A stretch of DNA of 64,000 nucleotides. It comes from CADCWK01 sp035944555 (GTDB lineage Bacteria; Chloroflexota; Chloroflexia; Thermomicrobiales; UBA6265). The translations under genes and the position numbers were made by a program. Positions 10,450 to 18,503 of the stretch are shown piece by piece. Under the pieces are notes generated by a model, which searched no databases, was not told where the DNA came from, and saw only the letters and a list, made by a program, of their open reading frames with translations. The DNA is taken from NCBI GenBank assembly GCA_035944555.1, contig DASZAY010000024.1, forward strand, positions 1-64,000. Direction: 5' to 3'. The stretch's first letter is position 1; each line of letters starts with the position of its first letter.

Positions 10450-10894
10450 GAACTGCTCTCCAGGATTCGCCACGACCATGCGGCTGGACGCAACGCAGAT
10501 GAGGCCGCACGACGGGCGCGAACCTCCACTGGGAGCATCTTTACCATTGCCGGTACCGCCTTCCCATAGCCCTTTCGGCATACTGGTCAATAGTGACCTT
10601 TAGCCTACAGGAAGAATCTACGACAAGGCGCGTCCGCTTTAAGCTCTTCTGATAGCCGTCCGGCAATACATACTTATCAGTTTGATGGGATCATCCATCG
10701 TTTACATACATTCATTTGGCGGAAATAGCCACACTCCGACCGGCCTGACCGATGACGTTGGCCCGACGCCGGGCTCTCCCCTATCGTTGACGGGGTCAAG
10801 ATTCAGGACCTAACTCCCAGACACGATTCAAGGCCGCTGGCTGATTCCAGACCATCCCTTCCGTTGAGCCTGCCAGCCAGGGATCGCCGTTCGC
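10450..10894. other. Upstream region of the giant gene, no gene seen
   Basis: This 445-nt stretch has no convincing gene. About 10600-10740 is clearly richer in A+T than its surroundings, as expected for a promoter or leader of the minus-strand giant gene. A short inverted repeat GGTCA-ATAG-TGACC lies at 10585-10598, about 136 nt upstream of the ATG. No riboswitch was recognised. Confidence 0.4.
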
Positions 10895-12082
10895 TCAGGC
10901 AAGGCAGCGGAGGACGTCAATCAGGTCACGACCGGACGCGGCCCACTCGCGGCCACTGACCCACTTCCGGGCTTCAACCCGGTTGTCCCGGGAGTCCGGC
11001 TGAACAGCCTCGGTGATCGCGGCAGCCAGTGCTTCCGGATCAGTGCCGTCGGCGACGATGCCGAACGCCCCGGCGGTCTCGCGGAGGGCCGGCGTGTCAT
11101 GGACGACGACGGGCGTCCCGGTCGCCATCGACTCGAGGACCGGGATCCCGGCTCCCTCATACAGGGCCGGGTAGATGGTCGCGGCAGCCCCGGCGTAGAG
11201 AGCCGGAAGCAGCGCATCGTCCACGCCAGGGAGAAAGATGACCTGGCCGATCGCCACGCGGCGATGGATCTCGGCCATGATCCGGTCGTTCCCCCACCCC
11301 GTCCGGCCGGCGACGACCAGCGGGAGCCGATCCGCTATCGGCAGCGCGTCCAGCGCCGCGAACAGGCCGAGGTGGTTCTTGCGTGGCTCGATGCTCCCGA
11401 CGGTAAGCAGGTAGTCGGCGGGTAACCCCAGGCGGACGCGCGCGCCATCGTCAGGCGGGACCGCGACGAGGAACCGGCGATCGATGCCGTTGGGAACAAT
11501 GCTGATCCGGTCCGGCGAGACGCGCGCTCGCTCAATCAGGTCGGCGCGGGTCGCCTCGGAGACGGTCACGATGTGGGTGGCGGCAGCCAGTTGCCGGTCG
11601 GTGATGGCGTCCAGGTAGCGAAGCAGCGCCGGCGGGTAGAGATCCGGACGGACGCGGAACGCGAGGTCGTGGATGGTCGGGACGCGCGGGACGCGGCCGG
11701 ATGGCGCGACGGCGAGATCCGGGCTGTAGACGACATCGGCGCGTCGCCGGGCAAGCCACTGGATCGGGAGCGGGACGCGGGCCCGGTGCCAGGCCCGGAT
11801 CGCCCATCGCTCCGGAACAGGGATGCGGCGGGTCTCGACCCGGGGCGGACCGGGGAGTCCGCCGAAGGCGTCGTCGAGGAATGGTGGCGGAGCCCCCGTC
11901 CCGCCGGCCCAGGCCAGCGTCCAGCCCATGCGGTCGTCGGCCGCGATGGCAGCCCGGACGACCTCGCGGGCGTAGCGGCCGATCCCGGCCCCCTGGTAGA
12001 CGGCGGCACTGTCGTCGACCAGGACCCGCACGGGACTAATCTGCGGGACCGGCCTGGTCGACCGGACGGTTGGTGGCGACAC
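10895..12082 (-). CDS. GT4-family glycosyltransferase
   Basis: GT-B fold glycosyltransferase of ~395 residues that would transfer a sugar from a nucleotide-sugar donor to a glycan acceptor at the cytoplasmic membrane face. The N-terminal acceptor domain starts VRVLVDDSAAVYQGAGIGRY. The C-terminal donor domain has GSIEPRKNHLGLF and the GT4 signature YPALYEGAGIPVLESMATGTPVV, with the E-x7-E pair. The start is uncertain: GTG at 12082 overlaps the upstream gene by 47 nt; GTG at 12031, just after that gene's stop, would remove 17 residues and still keep the Rossmann strand. Last gene of a four-gene minus-strand glycan operon, which suggests it builds a surface polysaccharide or glycosylates exported protein. 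Donor and acceptor cannot be told from sequence. Confidence 0.9.
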   Translation of the reverse strand: MSPPTVRSTRPVPQISPVRVLVDDSAAVYQGAGIGRYAREVVRAAIAADDRMGWTLAWAGGTGAPPPFLDDAFGGLPGPPRVETRRIPVPERWAIRAWHRARVPLPIQWLARRRADVVYSPDLAVAPSGRVPRVPTIHDLAFRVRPDLYPPALLRYLDAITDRQLAAATHIVTVSEATRADLIERARVSPDRISIVPNGIDRRFLVAVPPDDGARVRLGLPADYLLTVGSIEPRKNHLGLFAALDALPIADRLPLVVAGRTGWGNDRIMAEIHRRVAIGQVIFLPGVDDALLPALYAGAAATIYPALYEGAGIPVLESMATGTPVVVHDTPALRETAGAFGIVADGTDPEALAAAITEAVQPDSRDNRVEARKWVSGREWAASGRDLIDVLRCLA

Positions 12083-13253
12083 TCCCGTCGACGCGGGCGG
12101 TCTGGGAGATCTCCCGGCGGATGCGCAGCAGATAGAGGACCAGGCCGACCGCGATGATGCTCCAGTAGCCGATCACCCGGTCGAGGAGGGTGATGGCGAG
12201 CGCCATGTCCGGCGCGACCCCGATCACCGTCGAGGTCAGGATGACCGTCATCCCGCCTTCGACCACGCCGAGACCGGCGGGGGTGAATGGCAACGCGGTC
12301 AGCAGCGAGGCCATCAGCGCGACGAAGATGGCCATCGCGAAGGTGATGTCGGCGCCGAGCGCGATACAGACGAACCAGAGCCGCAGCCCTTCGCTGACCC
12401 AGATCACGAAGCCGATGCCGAGGAATCGCTCCGGCCGCCGCAGCGACGCGAAGATGGCGCCATGCAGCCGGGTGTACTGCTCGCGCAGCCGCTCCGGCAG
12501 CATCTGCTCCACTCGGTCGCGCATCAGCCAGAGGACGGCGAGCCCCACGGCGCCGACCCCGAGCAGCGCCACGCCACCGATCACGGCGTTGCTGGCCTGC
12601 CCGGGCAGATGCGTGCCAAAGACGATGATCGCGGCGGTGACCATCGCCAGGAACAGCGCGATCAGGTCGATGAGCCGCTCGGTGAGGATCGTGCCGAGGG
12701 TCGAGCTGAAGGGTGCCCGGGTGTCCTGCTTGAATAGATAGGAGCGGACAGCGTCGCCCAGCTTGGCCGGCACGATGCAGTTGGCGAACCAGGAGATCAG
12801 GTAGATCTCGAGAAAGCGCGGCATCGTGGGCATGCGATAGCCGTGCCGCTCGTCGATCCCGACGCGGGACAGCATCGACCGCCAGCGGATGGCGCGGATG
12901 ATGAACCCGCCGTAGAACACGGCGAAGGCGAGGGCATAGATGAAGGGATTGGTTTCCCGGACGTTGGCCCAGACCTGCTGCGGGTCGATGTCCAGCCGGA
13001 GAAAGAAGAAGACGGCGATCCCGAGTGCGATCGCGAACGAGATCAGCGTCTGGGGCCGGAAGAACCGCTTGCCGAGGCTGGTCGGAGGCGTGCCGCCCTC
13101 GACGTCGGCTTCAAGCCGGTCCTCGGCCGCGGACGACGGATCATCCGGACCGGGCAGGTGCGGGCCACGGCTGGTGCCAGGCGCCGGGGCTAGGGCGGGA
13201 ACGGGCTCGGCGGAACCCTCGCCGGCGCCCGGCCGGCGGATGAATTCGGTCAC
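12036..13253 (-). CDS. LPG-synthase-TM / UPF0104 integral membrane protein
   Basis: About 405 residues. Residues ~1-60 are Pro/Ala-rich and probably cytoplasmic, followed by 7-8 hydrophobic helices typical of the lysylphosphatidylglycerol synthase transmembrane region (UPF0104, flippase-like). The family signature LPFTPAGLGVVEGG is present near the C-terminus, as is the SWFANCIVPAKLGDAVRSYL motif. The GTG start at 13253 overlaps the upstream stop as GTGA (13250-13253), so translation is probably coupled. The same frame is open further upstream to 14333, but that part is antisense-like, low in hydrophobicity and lies within the O-antigen ligase gene, so I reject it. Members often sit in polysaccharide or glycolipid clusters; the transported substrate is unknown. 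Confidence 0.85.
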   Translation of the reverse strand: MTEFIRRPGAGEGSAEPVPALAPAPGTSRGPHLPGPDDPSSAAEDRLEADVEGGTPPTSLGKRFFRPQTLISFAIALGIAVFFFLRLDIDPQQVWANVRETNPFIYALAFAVFYGGFIIRAIRWRSMLSRVGIDERHGYRMPTMPRFLEIYLISWFANCIVPAKLGDAVRSYLFKQDTRAPFSSTLGTILTERLIDLIALFLAMVTAAIIVFGTHLPGQASNAVIGGVALLGVGAVGLAVLWLMRDRVEQMLPERLREQYTRLHGAIFASLRRPERFLGIGFVIWVSEGLRLWFVCIALGADITFAMAIFVALMASLLTALPFTPAGLGVVEGGMTVILTSTVIGVAPDMALAITLLDRVIGYWSIIAVGLVLYLLRIRREISQTARVDGSVATNRPVDQAGPAD

Positions 13254-14755
13254 GACTTTCCCTTTGCCGTCCCGCGTGGGGCGGGGTTGCCACGATTGGT
13301 CCGGACACGTTCGGCGAGGGCCCAGATCAGGCTGAGCTGGATGGGCAGGGCCGCGACGTGGAGATAATCGAAGACATTGTGGACAGCGACGGCAACCGAA
13401 ACGCCGATGGCGCCGATCACGACGACGCGGTCGCTGCCGACGCCGATGCGCCAGCGCGAGCGCAGGCGCGTCGCCACGGTCACGATAAGCGAAAGGTACG
13501 TCACGAGGCCAACGATCCCGGTCTGGGCCGCCACCTGGATATAGGCGTTGTGAGCATGACCGCGCGGGATCCGGAACCGCCAGACCTCGGTGAACTCCCG
13601 GAACCGCTCGTTGAAGTTTCCGGCCCCAACCCCGAGCCACGGATGGTCCCGGACCATGTGCAGTCCGGCCCGGTAATGCGCCAGACGCTCCTGGACCGCC
13701 CAGTTGGCGACCGAGACGTTGACCGGGCTGTCCGACGAACCGATCCCCAGCGCCTCTGATCCAAACCGCAACGCGATGAGATCGCCGAGCGGGGTCAGGA
13801 TCGCGAGCATGATCAGGGCGAATACCCCGAAGATGAAGGTCCACCGGTAGACGCCACCAAGCAGCAGCGCGACGACGGCCAGACCGGCCGCCATTCCGAC
13901 CCAACCGCCGCGCGACTGGGTGAGGAACAGGGCCAGCAGCCCGGCGAGCGTTCCACCCGTTGCCAGCAGCCCGACCCACCACGGGATCGTCCGGCTGATC
14001 ACCGGCACCCGGCCGGACCGACCCAGCCACGGCATGACCGCGACCAGCCACGCGCCCGAGAGCGCGGCCATCAGCGGGACGGTCATCTCCAGGTACTTGG
14101 CGAAGGAGTTCGGCCCGCCAAACGTGGCGTAGGCCCGGAGCAGGCCGCCAACCCGGTACGACGATGGCCCCATGTCCTCCATGACCTGCCAGGCGGCGTA
14201 ACCGGAGACGGCGATCGTCCCGAGGGCCATGACCGCGACAATCCGCCAGACCTCGAGACGGGTCCGGATCGTCTGCGTGGCGATCACGAACACGCCCAGG
14301 GCGATGCCCCAGCTGTAGACCTCGTTCCCCCACCCGCCGGTGTTGTGGGCAATGGGGTACGTGGCGAGACAGACGACGAGGTATGCGAGCAGCGGCAGCG
14401 CAACCGGCGACAGCCGCAGGGGCCGGCGCAGCGCGAACGTGTTGAGCGTCCAGCCGATCAGCAGCCCGATCAGCAGGGCGTTGAAAAGCGTAAAGGTGAC
14501 CGGGCCGACGGCCGCCGAGCCCACGTTATTGACGGGGATGGCGGCGGCGAGAAACGTGACACCCCAGGCTGGTGACAGCGCCGCGATGATCCCGATCGCC
14601 CCGGCCGCGCAGAGCAGGACTGATCCGGGATACGGCGTCGTCAACAAGAGAAGCACCGCGCCGACCGCCAGGACCGGTGGGAGCCAGCCCAGCGGGACGA
14701 GCCGGGCAGGAACCAGGGGACCGGCGGACGTAACCGGCAGCAGCGGGGCGGTCAC
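13250..14755 (-). CDS. O-antigen ligase / Wzy-type polymerase family membrane protein
   Basis: About 501 residues with ~10-12 transmembrane helices and a long periplasmic loop, the layout of the O-antigen ligase family (WaaL/Wzy, Pfam Wzy_C). The loop has SRGGWVGM before it and the typical HPWLGVGAGNF plus RGHAHNAYIQ motifs, which contain the conserved His/Arg of the family. It would join or polymerise lipid-linked glycan units on the outer face of the membrane. GTG start at 14755 overlaps the upstream gene's TGA by 4 nt (14752-14755), and its own stop overlaps the next start in the same way. Whether it acts as ligase, polymerase or protein O-glycosyltransferase cannot be decided here; the giant surface protein next door is a conceivable acceptor. 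Confidence 0.9.
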   Translation of the reverse strand: MTAPLLPVTSAGPLVPARLVPLGWLPPVLAVGAVLLLLTTPYPGSVLLCAAGAIGIIAALSPAWGVTFLAAAIPVNNVGSAAVGPVTFTLFNALLIGLLIGWTLNTFALRRPLRLSPVALPLLAYLVVCLATYPIAHNTGGWGNEVYSWGIALGVFVIATQTIRTRLEVWRIVAVMALGTIAVSGYAAWQVMEDMGPSSYRVGGLLRAYATFGGPNSFAKYLEMTVPLMAALSGAWLVAVMPWLGRSGRVPVISRTIPWWVGLLATGGTLAGLLALFLTQSRGGWVGMAAGLAVVALLLGGVYRWTFIFGVFALIMLAILTPLGDLIALRFGSEALGIGSSDSPVNVSVANWAVQERLAHYRAGLHMVRDHPWLGVGAGNFNERFREFTEVWRFRIPRGHAHNAYIQVAAQTGIVGLVTYLSLIVTVATRLRSRWRIGVGSDRVVVIGAIGVSVAVAVHNVFDYLHVAALPIQLSLIWALAERVRTNRGNPAPRGTAKGKS

Positions 14756-16812
14756 AGGCGGCCGGCCGGATTGATGTCGATCTCCCGGCGGCGGCGCAGG
14801 TATCCCCGGCGCTGGGCCAGGACGAACAACAGCTCCCGCACGGCGAAGAACATCAGCACGGCTCCGGCCGCGGCCAGCACGACGATGGGCCAGAGGGTCG
14901 GCAGATCCCGGGTCACGACCAGCGCCCCGACGGTGAAGGTACCCGGCTCAATCAGCTCCATCGTCACGGTGTGCGGACCTGGGGCGAGCCCGGTCACGAT
15001 CGGGATCGCCGCCTCGTAGGCGGGCGAGAACGCCAGGTTGAGCAGCGACGCCGTGCCGTCGCTGTCCGGCTCGACCGCCAGGCCCGGCACGGGGCCGCCA
15101 TCCAGCTGGACGCGGACGAGCCCGGCGTTGGGACCAAGGAAGACGTTGGCGATCAGGCCGGACCCATCGAACCGGACAGTGAGGGCAGCCCCGATCTCGG
15201 GACTGCTCTGGAAATCCGGTGCGGATCCGACGACCGACCAGTCACCGGTCAGCGAGACGGCTGGAGCGCCGAGCGGCGCGTAGCCCGTGGCGGCGATGTC
15301 TCCGGTGGCCGCCTGCTGCTCGCCGAGTGCCACCAGCGTGGTGGTCGGCTGGCCGTCCTGGGTAAGGGCCCGACCAGGATTGGAACCCTCCGGCGAGAAG
15401 CTCCAGAGAAAGGCCAGCCCCATCCACGGCCACTCGGAGCGCATCCGGCCCAGCGCGGCAACGGTGTATTCGGCCTGCTCGGCGTCGGTGACACCGCTCG
15501 GCCCGGCCGCCCAGCCGAAATGCGTCGCCCAGATCGGCGTTTGCGCGTCACCTTCTTCCAGCATGACCTCCCTGGCGATGATCGCCCGGGAAACGTTGGT
15601 CCGGTCCTCGTCGACCTGCCGGTCGTACGGGGAACGATCGCCGCCGTCGGCGACGATGGCCACGACGTCGAAGAAGGGGGCGGCGCTGGCACGATACAGG
15701 GCCCGGAGAAAGGTGAGATCGCTGGGGCCACTGGCCGGCGTCGGGCGCAGTTCCGCCAGCACGATCTGTACGCCGGGGGCGGCCTGCCGGGCGGCGTTGG
15801 CCGACTCACCGAGCAGCGTCGCGTAGGCGACCGGGTCCGGCGACTGCCCACCCCAGTAGGACGGGTCGTTCGGCGCGTCCCAGATCTGGAGAAACGGGAG
15901 CCGGTCACCGAACTGCCGCATCAGCGCGTCGACGAACCCGTACATGTCGGTCGGGTCCCCCGGCGGGGTATCCAGGGCCGTCGCGGTCTCCGGTCCCCGG
16001 GCCCATTCCGGCGTATCGACGACCGTGACGACCGGTACGATCCCCGCCCCTTCCAGTTGCGCCAGGGTCTCGTCCAGTACATCCCAGGAGAAACTGCCCG
16101 GTTCGGGTTCACTCGTGGCCCAGCTGACGGGCATGCGGACGTAGCGAACGCCGTAGCCGGCCATCTGCTGGATGACTTCCGGGCGGACATCCGGCGGCAG
16201 GCCGAGCAGGTCTTCGTTGGTCGCGAACCCGTCGCCGACCGGCTGGACGACGAACGGCCCCTGCGCCGAGGTCTCGACGCCACGGTGAAGGTAGTTGTCG
16301 GAAACGCCCGCGACGCCAAGCAGGAGCGCGCCGACCAGCCCGACCACGAGCGCGCCCCAGATCCGCGCCGTATCCGGCCGGGCACCGGCCCGACGAAGCA
16401 GCTCGCCGACGATCCCGCCGACCAGGCGGGCGCCGGGTGGGGGCGGCCGGCGGCGCTCGCGTCGGACGCGCTCGGCGAGGGTGGGAACAGCCGACCGCTC
16501 GGACGCGCGGCGGCTCCGGCGCAGGCGGTCCGCACCTCCCCGTCCCGTCCGCCGGGTACCGGAGCGGTCCGGCTCGGAGGCGTGGGCATCGCGCAGTGGG
16601 AGCCGGCCGGTCTGAGGTCCCGAGATCCGGCGCCCGCGGTCATCGCGGCGGGGTCGTTCATCGCGCAGGGACGGGGCGGTCCCGTCGGCGGGAAGGCCGC
16701 GGCGATCCGACGGGCGAGCGGCACGGCGGGCGGCGGTTGGCTGGTCGCGTTGTTCGCGCTGGTCGCGCGGGCCGGCGCGTCGGCGTCGGTCCGCGTCTGA
16801 TCCTGGTCCCAT
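14752..16812 (-). CDS. Membrane-anchored glycoside-hydrolase-like (TIM barrel) protein
   Basis: About 686 residues from ATG 16812, which follows GGTGGGG. A GTG at 16869 would add 19 residues. Residues 1-~150 are Arg/Pro-rich and low complexity; a transmembrane segment follows (WGALVVGLVGALLLGVAGV), then a barrel resembling cellulase/GH5-GH39 enzymes: YVRMPVSWATSEPEPGSFSW, VTVVDTPEWA, FLQIWDAPNDPSYWGG, and IWATHFGWAAG. In the family the acid/base motif is usually N-E-P; here the matching position reads DAPND, so a catalytic Glu may be missing. A beta-sandwich follows, then a C-terminal helix (LWPIVVLAAAGAVLMFF). First gene of the glycan operon, so it may trim, or merely bind, the polysaccharide. 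Enzymatic activity is uncertain. Confidence 0.8.
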   Translation of the reverse strand: MGPGSDADRRRRAGPRDQREQRDQPTAARRAARPSDRRGLPADGTAPSLRDERPRRDDRGRRISGPQTGRLPLRDAHASEPDRSGTRRTGRGGADRLRRSRRASERSAVPTLAERVRRERRRPPPPGARLVGGIVGELLRRAGARPDTARIWGALVVGLVGALLLGVAGVSDNYLHRGVETSAQGPFVVQPVGDGFATNEDLLGLPPDVRPEVIQQMAGYGVRYVRMPVSWATSEPEPGSFSWDVLDETLAQLEGAGIVPVVTVVDTPEWARGPETATALDTPPGDPTDMYGFVDALMRQFGDRLPFLQIWDAPNDPSYWGGQSPDPVAYATLLGESANAARQAAPGVQIVLAELRPTPASGPSDLTFLRALYRASAAPFFDVVAIVADGGDRSPYDRQVDEDRTNVSRAIIAREVMLEEGDAQTPIWATHFGWAAGPSGVTDAEQAEYTVAALGRMRSEWPWMGLAFLWSFSPEGSNPGRALTQDGQPTTTLVALGEQQAATGDIAATGYAPLGAPAVSLTGDWSVVGSAPDFQSSPEIGAALTVRFDGSGLIANVFLGPNAGLVRVQLDGGPVPGLAVEPDSDGTASLLNLAFSPAYEAAIPIVTGLAPGPHTVTMELIEPGTFTVGALVVTRDLPTLWPIVVLAAAGAVLMFFAVRELLFVLAQRRGYLRRRREIDINPAGRL

Positions 16813-16956
16813 CCCCACCGACCACGACGGCCGGCGAGCGATGCTGCACGCCGATACGCGGGCAGTCACTCACCGGCAGACATCCACTGACAGGGTTGGG
16901 AGTATAGAGGACAGCCTCGCGTCGGCCGTCCATGCCTGGTTCCTCCACCCGACGGC

Positions 16957-16962
16957 TATACT
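16957..16962 (+). promoter_or_regulatory. Candidate -10 box for the MFS gene
   Basis: TATACT lies 56 nt before the ATG of the MFS gene. No good -35 box is visible 16-18 nt upstream. The 11-mer CTATACTGCCG around it recurs on the minus strand near 53135, upstream of the other MFS gene. Confidence 0.35.
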
Positions 16963-17018
16963 GCCGAATCGTTTTCCAGTCGCAGCATCCCGGGCATGGG
17001 TGCCCGATGGAGTTCCCG

Positions 17019-18371
17019 ATGGCTACCGCCGCGCCGCCGCCACCCCGCATTTCCGTGCGGGACGCCATGACCAACCCGATCGCCCGGGGCGTCCTGCTCC
17101 TGGCCATCGCCACGTTCGCCTTCGGGTTCGCCCTGAACGCCCAGCAGAACATCGTCTCGAACTTCTTCGAGAACACGCTGGGGCTCAATGGCCCCCAGTT
17201 CGGCTACATCACCGCGATCCGTGAGGTCCCCGGGTTTCTGCTGATCTTCGTCACCGCCCTGTTCTACCGGCTGTCCCTGCCCCACCTCACGGCCCTGGCG
17301 CTTGGCGTCCTGGCCACGGGCTACATGCTGTTCGGCACGGCTGACTCGTTCTGGACGGTCGCCCCGTGGGTGGTGCTGTCGTCGGCCGGCTACCACACCT
17401 TCCTCCAGACGCAGTACGCGCTGGGCATGAGCCTCGTCAGCGAGAACCGATCGGGCGCGATCCTCGGACGGATGGCCGCGGTCAACCAGGCCGGCGCGGT
17501 CGTCGCGATGGGCATCGTCTTCCTCGTCTTCCAGTTCGACGTGCTCGATTTCGCCGCGATGTTCGTCGTCTGCGGGATCGCGGCGTTGGTCGCGGCCATC
17601 GCGATCATCCGCTTCCCGCACGTCCAGGACGGGGAGATCCGCGCCCAGCAGACCCAGCGTGAGCCGATCGTGATCCGGCGGGAATACCGGCGCTACTACC
17701 TGCTCTCGACGCTGGACGGCGCCCGCCAGCAGATCTTCTTCTCGTTCGGCCTCTGGGTGCTGGTCGATCACTTCCGGCTGGGTGTCCCGGCGATCTCCCT
17801 GATCCTGCTGGCCGTGGCGCTGGTGTCGATGGTCACTTCGCAGTACATCGGTCGGACGCTCGACCTCGTCGGCGAGCGCCGGATGCTCAAGTACGTTAAC
17901 ATCGCCTACATCGTGGCGCTGCTCGCCTATGGCCTGATCGACAACGTCGGTGTGGCGATCGTTGGCTACGTCCTGTACTCGCTGATCATGCCGCTCAGCT
18001 CCATGGGTGCCTCGACGTACCTGCGAAAGATCGCGCCAGCCGAAGACATCGCGCCGTCCCTGGCGATGGGCATCACGATGCAGCACGCGGCGGCGATCGT
18101 CGTTCCGGTGGCAGCCGGAGCGATCCTGAACTACGCCGGCTACCAGATCCCGTTCCTGATCGCCGTCGTCTTCGCGGCATTGACGATTCCGGTCACGCAG
18201 CGGCTTGACCCCGCCAACCAGAAGTCGGCGCGGCGACTCGCGCAGGACGCGGCGCGGGCGAGTGGCCGAAGCACCGACACCACGGTTGGACCGGCAGTGC
18301 CGGTGGCGGACCCGCTGCCCGGCACCACCGCCCGCACGGCCAGCCCGGCCCCTTCCGGCGGGAGCAAGTAG
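17019..18371 (+). CDS. MFS transporter
   Basis: About 450 residues with 12 predicted membrane helices in two bundles separated by a charged loop around HVQDGEIRAQQTQREPIVIRR. The start at 17019 (MATAAPPPP) is chosen because GGAG sits 6 nt upstream; ATG 17007 and 16932 are less likely. The first helix is ARGVLLLAIATFAFGFALNA. A polar, Pro/Thr/Ala-rich tail of ~60 residues ends the protein. The substrate cannot be told; the gene is monocistronic, divergent from the glycan operon and convergent with the hexosaminidase gene. A strong hairpin terminates both. Confidence 0.9.
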   Translation: MATAAPPPPRISVRDAMTNPIARGVLLLAIATFAFGFALNAQQNIVSNFFENTLGLNGPQFGYITAIREVPGFLLIFVTALFYRLSLPHLTALALGVLATGYMLFGTADSFWTVAPWVVLSSAGYHTFLQTQYALGMSLVSENRSGAILGRMAAVNQAGAVVAMGIVFLVFQFDVLDFAAMFVVCGIAALVAAIAIIRFPHVQDGEIRAQQTQREPIVIRREYRRYYLLSTLDGARQQIFFSFGLWVLVDHFRLGVPAISLILLAVALVSMVTSQYIGRTLDLVGERRMLKYVNIAYIVALLAYGLIDNVGVAIVGYVLYSLIMPLSSMGASTYLRKIAPAEDIAPSLAMGITMQHAAAIVVPVAAGAILNYAGYQIPFLIAVVFAALTIPVTQRLDPANQKSARRLAQDAARASGRSTDTTVGPAVPVADPLPGTTARTASPAPSGGSK

Positions 18372-18416
18372 CGCCGGTGGCGTCGGCAGCGCCGCTAGGG
18401 ACAGTCAATCCGGGCC

Positions 18417-18464
18417 GACAGGAAGGACCCGGGCGCCGTTGGAGGCGCCCGGGTCCTTCCTGTC
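18417..18464. terminator. Bidirectional hairpin, 21-bp stem
   Basis: Perfect inverted repeat 18417-18437 / 18444-18464 with a 6-nt loop (gttgga), between two convergent genes. No U-tract follows on either strand. Confidence 0.75.
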
Positions 18465-18503
18465 CATGATGACGCCCCCGTCAGGGAGCGGAAGCCATCG
18501 TCC

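Noticed and set aside
13254..14333. N-terminal extension of the UPF0104 protein
   Set aside because: Lies inside the O-antigen ligase gene in another frame and is not hydrophobic or family-like; GTG at 13253 with GTGA coupling explains the real start.
14971..16800. 609-residue plus-strand frame opposite the glycosidase-like gene
   Set aside because: Arg/Gly-rich, no recognisable motif; the opposite strand encodes a clear transmembrane and barrel protein.
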